Part shown: in pieces, positions 45,459 through 54,979 of the stretch
Layout of the letters: each line of letters begins with the position of its first letter
How positions within the stretch are numbered: position 1 is the first letter of the stretch
Assembly: GCF_000800015.1 (NCBI RefSeq)
Contig: NZ_JUGR01000005.1
Coordinates: forward strand, 1-64,000
Source of the DNA: Terriglobus sp. TAA 43
Lineage (GTDB): Bacteria; Acidobacteriota; Terriglobia; Terriglobales; Acidobacteriaceae
Reading direction: 5' to 3'
Length of the DNA stretch: 64,000 nt
Made by a program: the position numbers and the translations under genes
Notes under the pieces: model-generated
The model's database searches: none
Seen by the model: the letters and a program-made list of their open reading frames with translations, nothing else
What the model was told of the DNA's origin: nothing

Positions 45459-45821
45459 TTATCTGTCCGAAATTGGCTTGTTGTCCTCATTCAAGAGAAC
45501 AACAAGCGGCGCATGTGTTTTCGCGACAGTTTCTGGCATCCATGAGAATGCAGCGATGATGACGACATCGCCCACCTGTGCAAGTCTTGCCGCGGCGCCG
45601 TTCACCTGAATCTGTCCCATGCCTGCAGGTTGAGGAATGGCGTACGTTTCCCAGCGTTGGCCGGTATTTACGTTCCACACATGTACAGCTTCATTTACCA
45701 GGATGCCTGATTGATCCAGAAGATCCGTATCGATGCCAATGCTGCCTTCGTAGTGAAGATCCGACTGCGTCACCGTTGCGTGGTGCAGCTTCGACTTCAT
45801 CATTTTCACACTTACTTCCAT
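45459..45821 (-). CDS. panD: aspartate 1-decarboxylase
   Basis: 120 residues. Makes beta-alanine from aspartate for pantothenate synthesis. The proenzyme self-cleaves at Gly26-Ser27 in HYEGSIGID to form the pyruvoyl cofactor. The other family blocks are present: KLHHATVTQSDL, GILVNEAVHVWNVNTGQRWETYAI, and GAAARLAQVGDVVIIAAFSWM. The first ATG has GGAGG only three bases away; a second in-frame ATG six codons later (GGAAG upstream) is an alternative and would match the length of the E. coli N-terminus better. Divergent from panB-panC-coaBC, so one intergenic region controls the whole pathway. Confidence 0.96.
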   Translation of the reverse strand: MEVSVKMMKSKLHHATVTQSDLHYEGSIGIDTDLLDQSGILVNEAVHVWNVNTGQRWETYAIPQPAGMGQIQVNGAAARLAQVGDVVIIAAFSWMPETVAKTHAPLVVLLNEDNKPISDR

Positions 45822-45913
45822 AATCCTCCGGCTTGTCGCCGCTCGTGGTGAGCGGTCGCCTGCCTCACTTCAGTGTAAGGCGTGTGCGCAAAAGACTCTA
45901 CCCGGGTGCGATT

Positions 45914-45942
45914 TTGGCTGTCCTGGCGTGAGTGACTATACT
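45914..45942 (+). promoter_or_regulatory. sigma-70-type promoter of panB-panC-coaBC
   Basis: TTGGCT (45914-45919) and TATACT (45937-45942) are separated by exactly 17 bases and lie about 48 bases before the panB start. This is the best -35/-10 pair I saw in the window. Confidence 0.65.
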
Positions 45943-45989
45943 TGTTCTACGGGCTGCATCCGCGTATGTGACGGAGTGGCACTGGAGTC

Positions 45990-46907
45990 ATGATGAGTCA
46001 AACTGAGATCAGGGATGCTCTGCGTCCCGCGGCTGTGGCAAAGGTCACGCCGCAAACGCTGCTACAAAGCAAGCGCGCTTTCACCCCCCTTACAGCACTT
46101 ACCGCTTACGATTATCCGACCGCTCGTCTGGCAGACGAAGCAGGAATCGACATGATCCTAGTGGGCGATTCCGTGGGCACGGCTGTTCTCGGATACGACA
46201 ATACGCTTAGCGTAACCATGGACGACATGTTGCATCATGCGCGTGCTGCACGGCGGGGAACGCAGCGAGCCATGCTCGTTGTGGATATGCCTTACGGCAG
46301 CTATCAAGTGTCAATTGAAGACGCTGTTCGAAACGGACTGCGCTTTTTCAAAGAGAGTGGCAGCGAAGCAGTCAAGCTGGAAGGTGGGATTGCTTACGTC
46401 CCTCATGTCAAGGCATTAACGCAGTCGGAGATTCCTGTCGTCGGACATATCGGATTAACTCCGCAGTCAATCCATCGCATGGGTGGCTATCGTGTGCAAG
46501 GGCTTTCTGATGCAGCGGCGACACGTCTGCGCGATGACGCCAAAGCTCTCGAAGAAGCAGGTGCGATTGCGTTGGTGCTTGAGGGAATTCCCAGAGAACT
46601 CGCGGCTCAAATCACTGACGCTATCTCTATCCCAACGATTGGGATTGGCGCTGGTCCTGATTGTGACGGTCAAATCCTTGTATTCCATGACGTGTTCTCT
46701 CTGTCGTTCACACGGAAGCCGAAGTTCGTGCGCTCTTTTGGGGATGGACGTTCGCTGATGGAACAAGGAATCCGCGACTTTCGTGATGCTGTGGTGGCAA
46801 GAACATTTCCCGATGATCGTGAGAGCTATCACATGCCAAAGGCGGAGGCATCCCCAGAACGGTACATCGGTTCTGCGCATCAGCGGGAAGTAGCAGCATG
46901 CAAATAA
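45990..46907 (+). CDS. panB: 3-methyl-2-oxobutanoate hydroxymethyltransferase
   Basis: 305 residues. Adds a hydroxymethyl group from methylenetetrahydrofolate to alpha-ketoisovalerate, giving ketopantoate, the first committed step of pantothenate synthesis. The TIM-barrel signatures are intact: PLTALTAYDYPTARLADEAGIDMILVGDSVGTAVLGYDNTL (metal-binding Asp), VVDMPYGSY, GSEAVKLEGG, VVGHIGLTPQSIHRMGGYRVQG and ISIPTIGIGAGPDCDGQILVFHD. The first two codons are both ATG; either may be used. The C-terminal tail runs about 35 residues past the core. It overlaps panC by 10 bases and stands behind a good promoter. Confidence 0.97.
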   Translation: MMSQTEIRDALRPAAVAKVTPQTLLQSKRAFTPLTALTAYDYPTARLADEAGIDMILVGDSVGTAVLGYDNTLSVTMDDMLHHARAARRGTQRAMLVVDMPYGSYQVSIEDAVRNGLRFFKESGSEAVKLEGGIAYVPHVKALTQSEIPVVGHIGLTPQSIHRMGGYRVQGLSDAAATRLRDDAKALEEAGAIALVLEGIPRELAAQITDAISIPTIGIGAGPDCDGQILVFHDVFSLSFTRKPKFVRSFGDGRSLMEQGIRDFRDAVVARTFPDDRESYHMPKAEASPERYIGSAHQREVAACK

Positions 46908-47770
46908 TTTCATCGCCATTGGAAATGCGTGCTGCCTGTAAGGCTTATCAACGCGGCAATGCGCAACAAACGATTGGCCTGGTGCCGACCATGGGAGCGT
47001 TGCACGAGGGACATCTCTCATTAGTGCGTGCTTCACGGCAGCGCTGCGATCGCACTGTTGTCAGCATCTTCGTCAATCCGCTTCAGTTTGGACCTACAGA
47101 AGATTTGGCACGCTATCCACGCACGTTTCAACAAGACTGCGCGTTGTTGGAAGAAGAAGGAGTTGATCTCCTCTTCGCACCTTCTCCCGAGGAGATGTAT
47201 CCGGCAGGAACAGAAACTATTGTGGACGTCCCTGTGACGGGCGCGCGGCTGGATGGGGCATCTCGACCAGGACACTTCCGTGGCGTTGCCACGGTAGTTG
47301 CGAAGCTCTTCAACATTGTTCAGCCGGACGCTGCTTTCTTTGGAGAGAAGGATGCTGCGCAGGTTGCGGTGCTTCGTAAAATGGTTCTCGATCTGAATTT
47401 TGATTTGAGTCTGGTTGTGTGTCCAACGGTTCGCGAAGCAAGCAGGTTAGCCATGAGTTCCCGGAACCGTTACCTAAGCGAAAAGGAACGAGTCGAAGCG
47501 GATGCTCTCTCTCGCTCACTCCGCACAGTGGAGAGTCTGGTGCTGCAAGGCGAGCGTGGCACTCAGGTGCTACGTGAAGCTCTGCAAAGGGAACTCGCAC
47601 ATTCGGATCTATTGAAAGTCGACTATGCAGAACTCGTCGATCCACTCACGCTTGAGACGCTGGAAGCGGTTGAGTTACCTACTGAGACCCTCGTCGCAGT
47701 AGCGGCGTGGATCGGTTCAACGCGATTGATTGACAACTGCACGTTGCGAATTGATGGTGCAGGCTTATGA
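46898..47770 (+). CDS. panC: pantoate-beta-alanine ligase
   Basis: 290 residues. Joins pantoate and beta-alanine with ATP to make pantothenate in the cytoplasm. The nucleotide motif LVPTMGALHEGHLSLVRASR is at residues 28-48 (with the HxGH pair), FVNPLQFGPTEDLARYPR binds substrate, and the KMSKS-like region appears as REASRLAMSSRNRYLSEKER. Family-typical length. The start lies 10 bases before the panB stop, and coaBC begins in its last four bases, so the three genes are translated as a unit. Confidence 0.97.
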   Translation: MQIISSPLEMRAACKAYQRGNAQQTIGLVPTMGALHEGHLSLVRASRQRCDRTVVSIFVNPLQFGPTEDLARYPRTFQQDCALLEEEGVDLLFAPSPEEMYPAGTETIVDVPVTGARLDGASRPGHFRGVATVVAKLFNIVQPDAAFFGEKDAAQVAVLRKMVLDLNFDLSLVVCPTVREASRLAMSSRNRYLSEKERVEADALSRSLRTVESLVLQGERGTQVLREALQRELAHSDLLKVDYAELVDPLTLETLEAVELPTETLVAVAAWIGSTRLIDNCTLRIDGAGL

Positions 47771-48972
47771 AGATCATTCTTGGAGTGTGCGGAGGTATTG
47801 CAGCTTACAAAGCCGCTGAACTCCTCCGCGAGTTTCAACGTCGCGGCGCGATAGTTCAAGTCGTAATGACAGCAAATGCTGAACGGTTCGTCACACCGTT
47901 AACATTTGCGGCGTTGAGCGGCTCCCAGGTGATGACGTCGCTGTGGCAGCCTGTTTCAACGGACAGTGAGCAGAGTTTTGACATCGAACACATTCAGGTG
48001 ACGCAAGACGCAGACGTACTGGTTGTGGCTCCTGCTACGGCTAACATGCTCGCCAAGATGGCTCATGGATTTGCTGATGACGTCTTGTCTGCAACCGCTT
48101 TGGCCGCGACCATTCCAATTGTGGTCGCACCTGCGATGAACCTTCATATGTGGGAGCATCCGGCGACGCAGGAAAATCTGGAGATACTGCGACAGCGTGG
48201 CGTCCGGGTTGTTTCTCCCGAGAGTGGCGAACTCGCATGTGGAATGGTGGGTGCAGGGCGACTCGCCGATCCAAGTGTGATTGCAGATCACGTCTTCGCC
48301 ACGGCGAAGCACGCTCAGGATCTTGTTGGCGAAACGATCCTCATCACTGCTGGAGGAACACGTGAGCCCATCGATCCTGTCCGATTCATTGGCAATCGTT
48401 CCAGCGGGAAGATGGGAGTGGCACTTGTTGAAGCCGCGTTAGAGCGTGGTGCAAAGGTGATTCTTGTCGGTGCATCGCTGGCTGTGCCAGCACCGGCGCA
48501 GTGTGAATCGATCCGTGTGACTACAGCAGGAGAGATGGAGACCGTTGTGCTCGAGCGTCTCCCTGAGGCGTCCATGGTCATCATGGCTGCTGCAGTTTCG
48601 GATTATCGATTGATGCACCCAGCGTCGGAGAAACTCAAAAAGAAAAGCTCATTGACACTGGAGTTGGAACCGACTCGGGATATTCTTCGTCAGGTCGCAG
48701 AGCAGCGGCGTGCGGGCACAATCGTCATTGGGTTTGCGGCTGAGACTGAGAATGTTTTGGAAGAGGGAAGACGCAAGCTTCGCGCAAAAGGCGTTGATCT
48801 GATTGTTGCGAACGATGTTTCTCGCGCAGGCAGTGGCTTTGAAGCTGACATGAACGAAGGCATTCTCATCTCTCACGATGAAGAACAAGTGATGCCGCGC
48901 AGTTCGAAGCGAGAGTTGGCAGATCGAATCTTAACCTGGGCTCGATCCGCTATTCGCGCTCGCGAACGCTGA
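47767..48972 (+). CDS. coaBC: bifunctional phosphopantothenoylcysteine decarboxylase / phosphopantothenate-cysteine ligase
   Basis: 401 residues with both domains. CoaC part (residues 1-180): flavin site LGVCGGIAAYKAAELLREFQRRG, PAMNLHMWEHPATQENL and the catalytic Cys in GELACGMVGAGRL. CoaB part (residues 190-400): ILITAGGTREPIDPVRFIGNRSSGKMG and the VIMAAAVSDYR / LELEPTRDIL segments. Together they turn phosphopantothenate plus cysteine into phosphopantetheine for coenzyme A. Overlaps panC by four bases (ATGA). Finding it with panBCD gives almost the full route from aspartate and valine precursors to CoA in one place; panE and coaA/X are not in the window. Confidence 0.97.
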   Translation: MKIILGVCGGIAAYKAAELLREFQRRGAIVQVVMTANAERFVTPLTFAALSGSQVMTSLWQPVSTDSEQSFDIEHIQVTQDADVLVVAPATANMLAKMAHGFADDVLSATALAATIPIVVAPAMNLHMWEHPATQENLEILRQRGVRVVSPESGELACGMVGAGRLADPSVIADHVFATAKHAQDLVGETILITAGGTREPIDPVRFIGNRSSGKMGVALVEAALERGAKVILVGASLAVPAPAQCESIRVTTAGEMETVVLERLPEASMVIMAAAVSDYRLMHPASEKLKKKSSLTLELEPTRDILRQVAEQRRAGTIVIGFAAETENVLEEGRRKLRAKGVDLIVANDVSRAGSGFEADMNEGILISHDEEQVMPRSSKRELADRILTWARSAIRARER

Positions 48973-48997
48973 ATTTCAACGATCCGCGAACTGCGAT

Positions 48998-50383
48998 TCA
49001 GATGCTCTTTTCTTTGCGTTGATGAAGAGATCGCATGGCATAGATAATGAGGCCGCTGACTAGTACGAAGAGCGCCAAACGGAACTCGCTAATAATCTTT
49101 GGGCGAGACAAAAGAATGAAAACGAATGTGCCTGTAGCAATGAGGCTGGGCAGCGGATAGAGCGGCATGCGGAATCGCCCAGCGCGTGCGCGTTCAGCCC
49201 TATGTTTTGGAAGCAGAATGGCAATGCCCTGCAGCAAAAACTGAAAGACGATGCGTAGTACCACGAGTGACGCGATCACCTCTTGCAACCGGAAGAGGCA
49301 ACAGACCAGAGTGACAAGGCAGAGTACGCAAAGTGAGACTACGGGGAATCCGTGACGACGATGCAGGCGCGCGAAGATAGCAGGGAAGTTCCCGTCGCGT
49401 GCGGCTGCATACGGGATGCGTGAATAGCCTAGTAAAAGCGCATACACAGAGGCTAATGATGCAATGGCAATGAGAATGACCGCTGTAGACGCGGCTGCAT
49501 GCGCCCATGCGTGCGAAGCAAACGCCGTCTGTACGAAGACGGCCATGGTGTACTGCCGTTCGCCGCTGCTGCTATGTGTGAGCGATTGCCACGGAAGAAC
49601 GCCCAGCACACTAATGTTCATGAGCAAATACAACGTGCCGACGATGACGATTGCGCCGATCACCGCGCGCGGAATGGTGCGGCTTGGATCGCGGACTTCA
49701 GCTCCCAGGAAACATACGTTGTAGTAGCCCCAGTAGTCGTATGCTGCAACCAGCAGTCCAGCACCAAGGCCGCTAAAGAATGCACCGTTCAGGTGAAAGG
49801 CGTTGGGTGGGAAGCTAAATGCCAATGATGGTGAGAAGTGTGTGAAGCCGATTGCAATGACGCCAAGCAGGGTCGCGATCACCACCCCGCCCAGAATGCG
49901 CGTTACCGCGCCAATCTTTCGGATAGGTTGGAAGAGGAGCGCGGTACACGCCAGACATGCCGTAAGCGCCAGAACGGTTTGCGCGGTATGGGTAAAGCCC
50001 GGTAGAAACCACGTGGCGTATTGTGCGAAGCCAATGCAACCGGAGGCGATGGAAAGCGGGGCGGAGAAGATAAGCTGCCAGGCGTAGAGAAAGCTGAAAG
50101 CCTTGCCAAGTTTTGGCGGATAGGCGGCCTTCAGATAGGCGTATGAGCCCCCTGCTTCGGGATATGCCGTTCCGAGTTCACTCCACGTGCAGCCGTCAGC
50201 TAGTGACAGCAGCGCTCCGAGCAACCATCCCAACATGGCCTGCGGTCCCCCCATTGCCGTCACAATGAGCGGCAATGTAATGAACGGACCCACGCCGACC
50301 ATATCAATGATGTTGGCAGAGAGCGCTCCCGTAAATCCGAGTTGTCGGCGAAGGTGTGACTCGGATGGATTGACTGCGTTCAT
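48998..50383 (-). CDS. APC-family amino acid permease
   Basis: 461 residues, about 12 transmembrane helices. N-terminal family features: LRRQLGFTGALSANIIDMVGVGPFITLPLIVTAMGG with the unwound helix-1 region, LLGALLSLADGCTWSELGTAYPEAGGSYAYLKAAY, and later WGYYNVCFLGAEVRDPSRTIPRAVIGAIVIV. These mark the amino-acid/polyamine/organocation superfamily. Substrate not readable from sequence. It is the last gene of a reverse run after an argininosuccinate-lyase-family enzyme, so a basic or urea-cycle amino acid such as arginine is an attractive but unproven cargo. Confidence 0.9.
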   Translation of the reverse strand: MNAVNPSESHLRRQLGFTGALSANIIDMVGVGPFITLPLIVTAMGGPQAMLGWLLGALLSLADGCTWSELGTAYPEAGGSYAYLKAAYPPKLGKAFSFLYAWQLIFSAPLSIASGCIGFAQYATWFLPGFTHTAQTVLALTACLACTALLFQPIRKIGAVTRILGGVVIATLLGVIAIGFTHFSPSLAFSFPPNAFHLNGAFFSGLGAGLLVAAYDYWGYYNVCFLGAEVRDPSRTIPRAVIGAIVIVGTLYLLMNISVLGVLPWQSLTHSSSGERQYTMAVFVQTAFASHAWAHAAASTAVILIAIASLASVYALLLGYSRIPYAAARDGNFPAIFARLHRRHGFPVVSLCVLCLVTLVCCLFRLQEVIASLVVLRIVFQFLLQGIAILLPKHRAERARAGRFRMPLYPLPSLIATGTFVFILLSRPKIISEFRLALFVLVSGLIIYAMRSLHQRKEKSI

Positions 50384-50457
50384 CTGGCTCTCTGAGTGGA
50401 AGGATGCAGGAAATTTGGTCGAGCTGGTTTCGTTTCGATAATCCTACAGTTGCCGGT

Positions 50458-51936
50458 CTATGAATGGGCTTGGATAATTGACTCGCACTCGCTCTGAAGA
50501 AGCACCTTCGCCTCTCCAAGACTGGCTCGCGTCGCGGTCATCCATTGCTGATCAAGTAGTAGCTGACGAGATGCGCGATCGATCTGTGGTTGCATCGCAG
50601 AGACAGCAGGGCCGCCAGCGATGTTGCGGATCGCAACGAAATACTCCGGATCCATCGCCTGTTGCAGTAGGTCCTTCGTAATGCTGAGCCCCGATGCTTG
50701 TGTACGCGAGAAGAGATCGTCCACAAAAGCTGAGACATCATCCGAACTCGCAGACTTAACGGCGGCGGAGACGATTGTGTGGGCTGCGTGGAATGAAATC
50801 CCTGTCTGGCGCACGAGAGTGTCGGCGACCTCGGTGACGGGTAGAAAGCTGGTTCCCGCACGCACTCGCATCTGCTCTGTGTTGAAGGTCGCTTCCGAGA
50901 GTGCGCCAGCAATCAGTGTGAGCGCACGTTGTGCGTCAGAGAAGGCAAGGGCAACGAGAGGTTGCAGCGAGTCTTCTCCATCATTCATGTCGGCGAAGGG
51001 GGTGTTATGCAGTGAGCCGAGCACGGACTGCGATTCAGTAAGCGCCCGGGATGCAAGGATTCGCGTGTGTTCCAGGGGGACAGGGTTGCGCTTTTGCGGC
51101 ATGATGCTGCTGATCTGCACGTACCCGTTGGATAGGCGCAGGAAGTTGAATTCAGCAGTGGACCATAGCAACATGTCCTGTGTGAATCGGCCAAGGCTAA
51201 GCATCGCAGTCGCCAGCATGCTGCACGTCTCTGCTACATAATCGACTGCTGCGATGGCTCCGTAGCTATTCACTACAAGACCGTTAAATCCAAGTAGACG
51301 CATGGTGAGATCGCGCTGGATGGGAAAGCCAGTGGTCGTGATCGCACAGGCCCCAAGAGGGCTACGATTCACCCTGGAAAAGCAGGCGATCAGACGTTCC
51401 GCATCACGTTCCAGAACCTCAACCATCGCCATCATGTAATGCCCTAGTGTTGTTGGCTGCGCCGGTTGGTTATGTGTGTAAGCCGGCATCAGCGCGTCGC
51501 GGTATTGCGTCGCAATTGCCAACAGCACTGAACGTAACGTGAGAGAGGCATCGAGGATATTGAGCAGATTGGATCTAAGAACCATGCGGTACATGGTGAG
51601 GTCGATATCGTTTCGCGAACGCGCGGTGTGGAGTCTTCCGGCATGTTCTTCACCCGCGATGTCGGCGAGCTTCTTTTCGACGAGGAAGAAGAGATCTTCC
51701 ACTGAACCATCGTAGATGGAAGACCGAAGCTCTTCTATATTCAGTGCGTCAATACCCTGCAAGCATGCGGATGCCGTGTCGCGCGAGATGATGCCGCTGC
51801 GGTAAAGCATGACTGCGTGCGCGCGATCGATCTCCAATAGAGACGGCAAAAAAAGATGCTGCGCGTCGGCGAAGATGTGCGCAAGAACTTGTTCACGATA
51901 GATGTGCGCGGGGAAAGAGGACGAGACGTTCGACAC
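50458..51936 (-). CDS. argininosuccinate lyase family enzyme
   Basis: 492 residues from a GTG with GGTGGAG seven bases upstream. An earlier GTG would overlap the TonB receptor and run through its terminator. The fumarase/aspartase-superfamily core is complete: HTARSRNDIDLTMYRM, YTHNQPAQPTTLGHYMMAMVEVLERD with the catalytic His, SPLGACAITTTGFPIQRD and the flexible Ser loop SSIMPQKRNPVPLEHTRI. It lacks the usual N-terminal MKLWGGRF-type segment and no other arginine-synthesis gene is near. Thus it may be argH proper (argininosuccinate to arginine and fumarate) or a lyase for a related N-succinyl or hydroxy-acid conjugate, linked to the downstream permease and upstream receptor. Confidence 0.85.
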   Translation of the reverse strand: MSNVSSSFPAHIYREQVLAHIFADAQHLFLPSLLEIDRAHAVMLYRSGIISRDTASACLQGIDALNIEELRSSIYDGSVEDLFFLVEKKLADIAGEEHAGRLHTARSRNDIDLTMYRMVLRSNLLNILDASLTLRSVLLAIATQYRDALMPAYTHNQPAQPTTLGHYMMAMVEVLERDAERLIACFSRVNRSPLGACAITTTGFPIQRDLTMRLLGFNGLVVNSYGAIAAVDYVAETCSMLATAMLSLGRFTQDMLLWSTAEFNFLRLSNGYVQISSIMPQKRNPVPLEHTRILASRALTESQSVLGSLHNTPFADMNDGEDSLQPLVALAFSDAQRALTLIAGALSEATFNTEQMRVRAGTSFLPVTEVADTLVRQTGISFHAAHTIVSAAVKSASSDDVSAFVDDLFSRTQASGLSITKDLLQQAMDPEYFVAIRNIAGGPAVSAMQPQIDRASRQLLLDQQWMTATRASLGEAKVLLQSECESIIQAHS

Positions 51937-51976
51937 GGGGTAACTCCACCGTTGCTGCTTGGATGAAAGAGGATAA

Positions 51977-52004
51977 AAGAGGAGCGGTGGTTGCCGCTCC
52001 TCTT
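51977..52004 (-). terminator. rho-independent terminator after the second TonB receptor gene
   Basis: AAGAGGAGCGG (51977-51987) and CCGCTCCTCTT (51994-52004) pair perfectly over 11 bases with a 6-base loop. Reading in the gene direction it is followed by TTATCC, giving a short U tract. It sits between the receptor stop and the lyase start. Confidence 0.8.
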
Positions 52005-52015
52005 CATGGTGTGAA

Positions 52016-54880
52016 TTAGAACTGTACAGCGACACCCCATTGCACGATGCGCTGTTCCAGTACGGTGCTGCGGTTGATGGTGGGCGCTGCGCTGGTGGAG
52101 ATGCCCGTCGCCGCCGCTACTGCCTGTGTGTACGAGATGTTCGTGACGTTGTTGTGATTGAAGATATTGTTCGCCTCGAGCAGGAACGAAGGGGCAATTC
52201 GTTCCCAGATCTTCGGGAAGGTACGCGTATAACGAGCGTCTACCTGATAGACAGCGGGACTACGAAGCGTGTTGCGTCCAACGAAGGCTGGTCGGGCAAC
52301 AGTCTGCGAGGCATCGTTGTAGAACGTCTGGCTGGCAGCAAGAATTGTTGCCTGATCACCTGACATCAGGTTTCCGAGGACTGACAGCATGTTGTGATTG
52401 GCAAGTTCACGGCCGAATTTGTTAGTGAAGTTAAACTGCGGCTCTAGAACTCCCGTCAGATTGAATGCATTCGGGTGATTGACGTTGGAGTTTCCGCGAT
52501 CGAATTTACGATTCAAGGTGTTCGTGACATTTGCGTTCTGCTCAAATGAGTTCACGTCCGGTGCATCCGAAATGGTGTGCGACCACGTGTAACTTGCGTT
52601 CAGAGACATACCGCGTATCGGAGCCATGACAAAGTTGAGGAACATGGCATTGAAGCTCGAATTTGCGCCGGAGTCCACGCGATTTACCTGGTTGTAGCGG
52701 GCGTCATAACGTGTAGAGCTATTGACCGCACTGGAGAAGGTAGGACGACCATCTGCCAACGTGCCCGTTGGAATCCCATTGATGTTATGCATCCACATCA
52801 GGTTGCGGCCATTCGACATGATGTAGCCCAGCGTGAGCGACGTCTTATTCGTGAGCTGCTGAGCGACCTGAAGGTTCGCGTTCCAGGTGTATTCGTTCTT
52901 GAAGGTTGGGCTCACGGTTGTTACGTTCTGAGTTGCAACCGTTCCTAGGCTGGATGGAATCGTCGGATAGGCCGGAGCGCCAGCGGTGGTAGGCGTGTAA
53001 GTGTACGATGACGTGCGGTTTGAACCATCAAGGTTCAACGCGTTGGCCCAAAGATCGGTCGGTGTCTGTCCGTAGAAGATGCCGGTCGAGAGCTTTACCG
53101 TCGTCGTGTTGGTTGCACGATAGCTAAGGCCGAGGCGCGGTGCAAAATTCGTGTTTGGAACGTTGAAGTTGCGCGAATCGGCATACGGCGCATTTGGGTT
53201 TGCCTTCGGAGAGGCGAAGCGGTCCCAACGCAGACCATATACCGCAGTCAAACGCGGAGATAGAGCCCAGGTGTCCTGCACATAACCACCGTAGAACAGC
53301 GAAGCATAGCCAATACCGTTCACATCGGTCTGCGACGCGAAATTGTCATAGGAGTACAGGTTCGTACCGTTCTTCGCGCTCAGATAAGCTGCAACGGAAG
53401 CGAAGGTATAGCGGTTGAAGGAAACCAGACGCTTACGATTTTGAATCTGGGCCAGCAGGAAGCCTGCCTTGAATGTATGCGACCCACGGATATAGCTGAT
53501 GTTTTCAGATCCTGAGGGCTGCTTGTCGGTGTAGATATCACCCGCGTTGCTGCTGCCATTGAAAGCCGCAATGCCAGTAATCACGATGGCTGGCCCTTTC
53601 CCCGTGTTGGGCCCGGCAAAGTGAGTGTTCGTGCGGTACGGCACGGAGAAACGTAGCTCGTTCAGCAGGTGATCGCTGATGGTTGAAATCCACTGAACAC
53701 CGGCCACGTGGGCGCGATCCGAATAGTCCACACCCGCGCTGGTGGCATTGATGCCGCCGACCTGAGTATTGAACGGGAAGCTGTTCTTGAAGTAGTTATA
53801 GCGAAGGAAGACGGAGTTCTTGGAATTGATGTTGTAGTCAACACGGAAGTCCATGAAAGTTCCATGGAGCAGACCCGGCGCCGTAGCCAGTTCTGATGAT
53901 GGAAGACCAATCAACGCGGCGTTCGCTGGCGTAATCGTGACGACTGCTGGGCTTCCGCGAAGAACATGCTCATAGGAACCGAAGAAGAAGAGCTTGTTCT
54001 TCTTTACAGGGCCGCCAATGTTGACTGCATGGTCTTCCAGAATCAGATTTGGTTTCGTCGGGCTCGTTGTCTTGTTCTGCAACAGCGGGTATGCCGTTGC
54101 ATCTACCCAGCGCTTGATGAACTCATACTTACCGTGGAACTGGTTGCTACCCGAGTTCGAGATCACGTTGTAAACGTTACCGGTGGTCCATCCATTCTCA
54201 GGTGCAGCCGGGTTCGAGATGGTCTGTACTTCCTTCACGAAGACATTGCCGATCGGGAAGAGACGCAGGCCGATACGATCCGCCTCGGTGTTCACCATGC
54301 CGTCCATTTGGTAGTTGATGCGATCCATCAAGCCGTTGGTGTTCAGAGTACGAGGAATACCAAGCTCGGGATTCGGGTGACCCGAAACGCCCGGCTGGAA
54401 GACGATGAAGTTGTATGGGTTGCGCGAAGTGAGCGGCGCGTTCTGGATTTCAGCCGTGGAGAGCGTACGCTGCACGTTCAGGTTCGTGGGATCGATTGCC
54501 ACTTCGGATGCTTCCACTGTCACTGCAGTATCCGCAGAACCGACCTTAAGTTCACCGTCGATCACAGATTCGGTACCCGCGTTCAGATTGACAGAAGAAA
54601 CATTCAGTGGCGAGAAACCGGAGGACGTAATGTTCACCGTGTATGCACCCAACGGCAAATTGATGAGCACGTAATAGCCATCAGATCCGGTGGTTACAGT
54701 GCGGGATACGCCAACCGCAGGATTCGTGACAGTGACGGTTGCTCCCGCGATCGCCGCGCCAGTGGGGTCAGAGACCCTGCCGCGAATGGTTCCGTTAATG
54801 GACTGCGACTGGCTCCACATAGCGGGAGCCGTCGAAAAGAGAATTGCGGATGAGACACAAATCCTAGACAGCCTGGACAT
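52016..54880 (-). CDS. Oar-like TonB-dependent receptor (second copy type)
   Basis: 954 residues. ATG chosen because AAGGAGGAG lies six bases before it; an upstream frame extension was rejected. Signal peptide (RLSRICVSSAILFSTAPAMWSQ), carboxypeptidase-regulatory domain at residues 30-115 (GTIRGRVSDPTGAAIAGATVTVTNPAVG, LPLGAYTVNITSSGF), plug (APLTSRNPYNFIVFQPGVSG, DRINYQMDGMVNTEADRIG) and barrel ending VQWGVAVQF. It is shorter than, and clearly diverged from, the receptor of the galactoside locus. The ROK regulator gene lies 99 bases upstream on the same strand, which suggests sugar-linked control. Probably imports a saccharide or peptide ligand. Confidence 0.92.
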   Translation of the reverse strand: MSRLSRICVSSAILFSTAPAMWSQSQSINGTIRGRVSDPTGAAIAGATVTVTNPAVGVSRTVTTGSDGYYVLINLPLGAYTVNITSSGFSPLNVSSVNLNAGTESVIDGELKVGSADTAVTVEASEVAIDPTNLNVQRTLSTAEIQNAPLTSRNPYNFIVFQPGVSGHPNPELGIPRTLNTNGLMDRINYQMDGMVNTEADRIGLRLFPIGNVFVKEVQTISNPAAPENGWTTGNVYNVISNSGSNQFHGKYEFIKRWVDATAYPLLQNKTTSPTKPNLILEDHAVNIGGPVKKNKLFFFGSYEHVLRGSPAVVTITPANAALIGLPSSELATAPGLLHGTFMDFRVDYNINSKNSVFLRYNYFKNSFPFNTQVGGINATSAGVDYSDRAHVAGVQWISTISDHLLNELRFSVPYRTNTHFAGPNTGKGPAIVITGIAAFNGSSNAGDIYTDKQPSGSENISYIRGSHTFKAGFLLAQIQNRKRLVSFNRYTFASVAAYLSAKNGTNLYSYDNFASQTDVNGIGYASLFYGGYVQDTWALSPRLTAVYGLRWDRFASPKANPNAPYADSRNFNVPNTNFAPRLGLSYRATNTTTVKLSTGIFYGQTPTDLWANALNLDGSNRTSSYTYTPTTAGAPAYPTIPSSLGTVATQNVTTVSPTFKNEYTWNANLQVAQQLTNKTSLTLGYIMSNGRNLMWMHNINGIPTGTLADGRPTFSSAVNSSTRYDARYNQVNRVDSGANSSFNAMFLNFVMAPIRGMSLNASYTWSHTISDAPDVNSFEQNANVTNTLNRKFDRGNSNVNHPNAFNLTGVLEPQFNFTNKFGRELANHNMLSVLGNLMSGDQATILAASQTFYNDASQTVARPAFVGRNTLRSPAVYQVDARYTRTFPKIWERIAPSFLLEANNIFNHNNVTNISYTQAVAAATGISTSAAPTINRSTVLEQRIVQWGVAVQF

Positions 54881-54979
54881 AAAACTCCTCCTTGAAAGAG
54901 ACAAGACAATGAACCGCGTGCTGCAACTGCAAGTAATGTGAGAAAGCGCCAATGGCTTCTGGCGAACACCGTGGAACGG

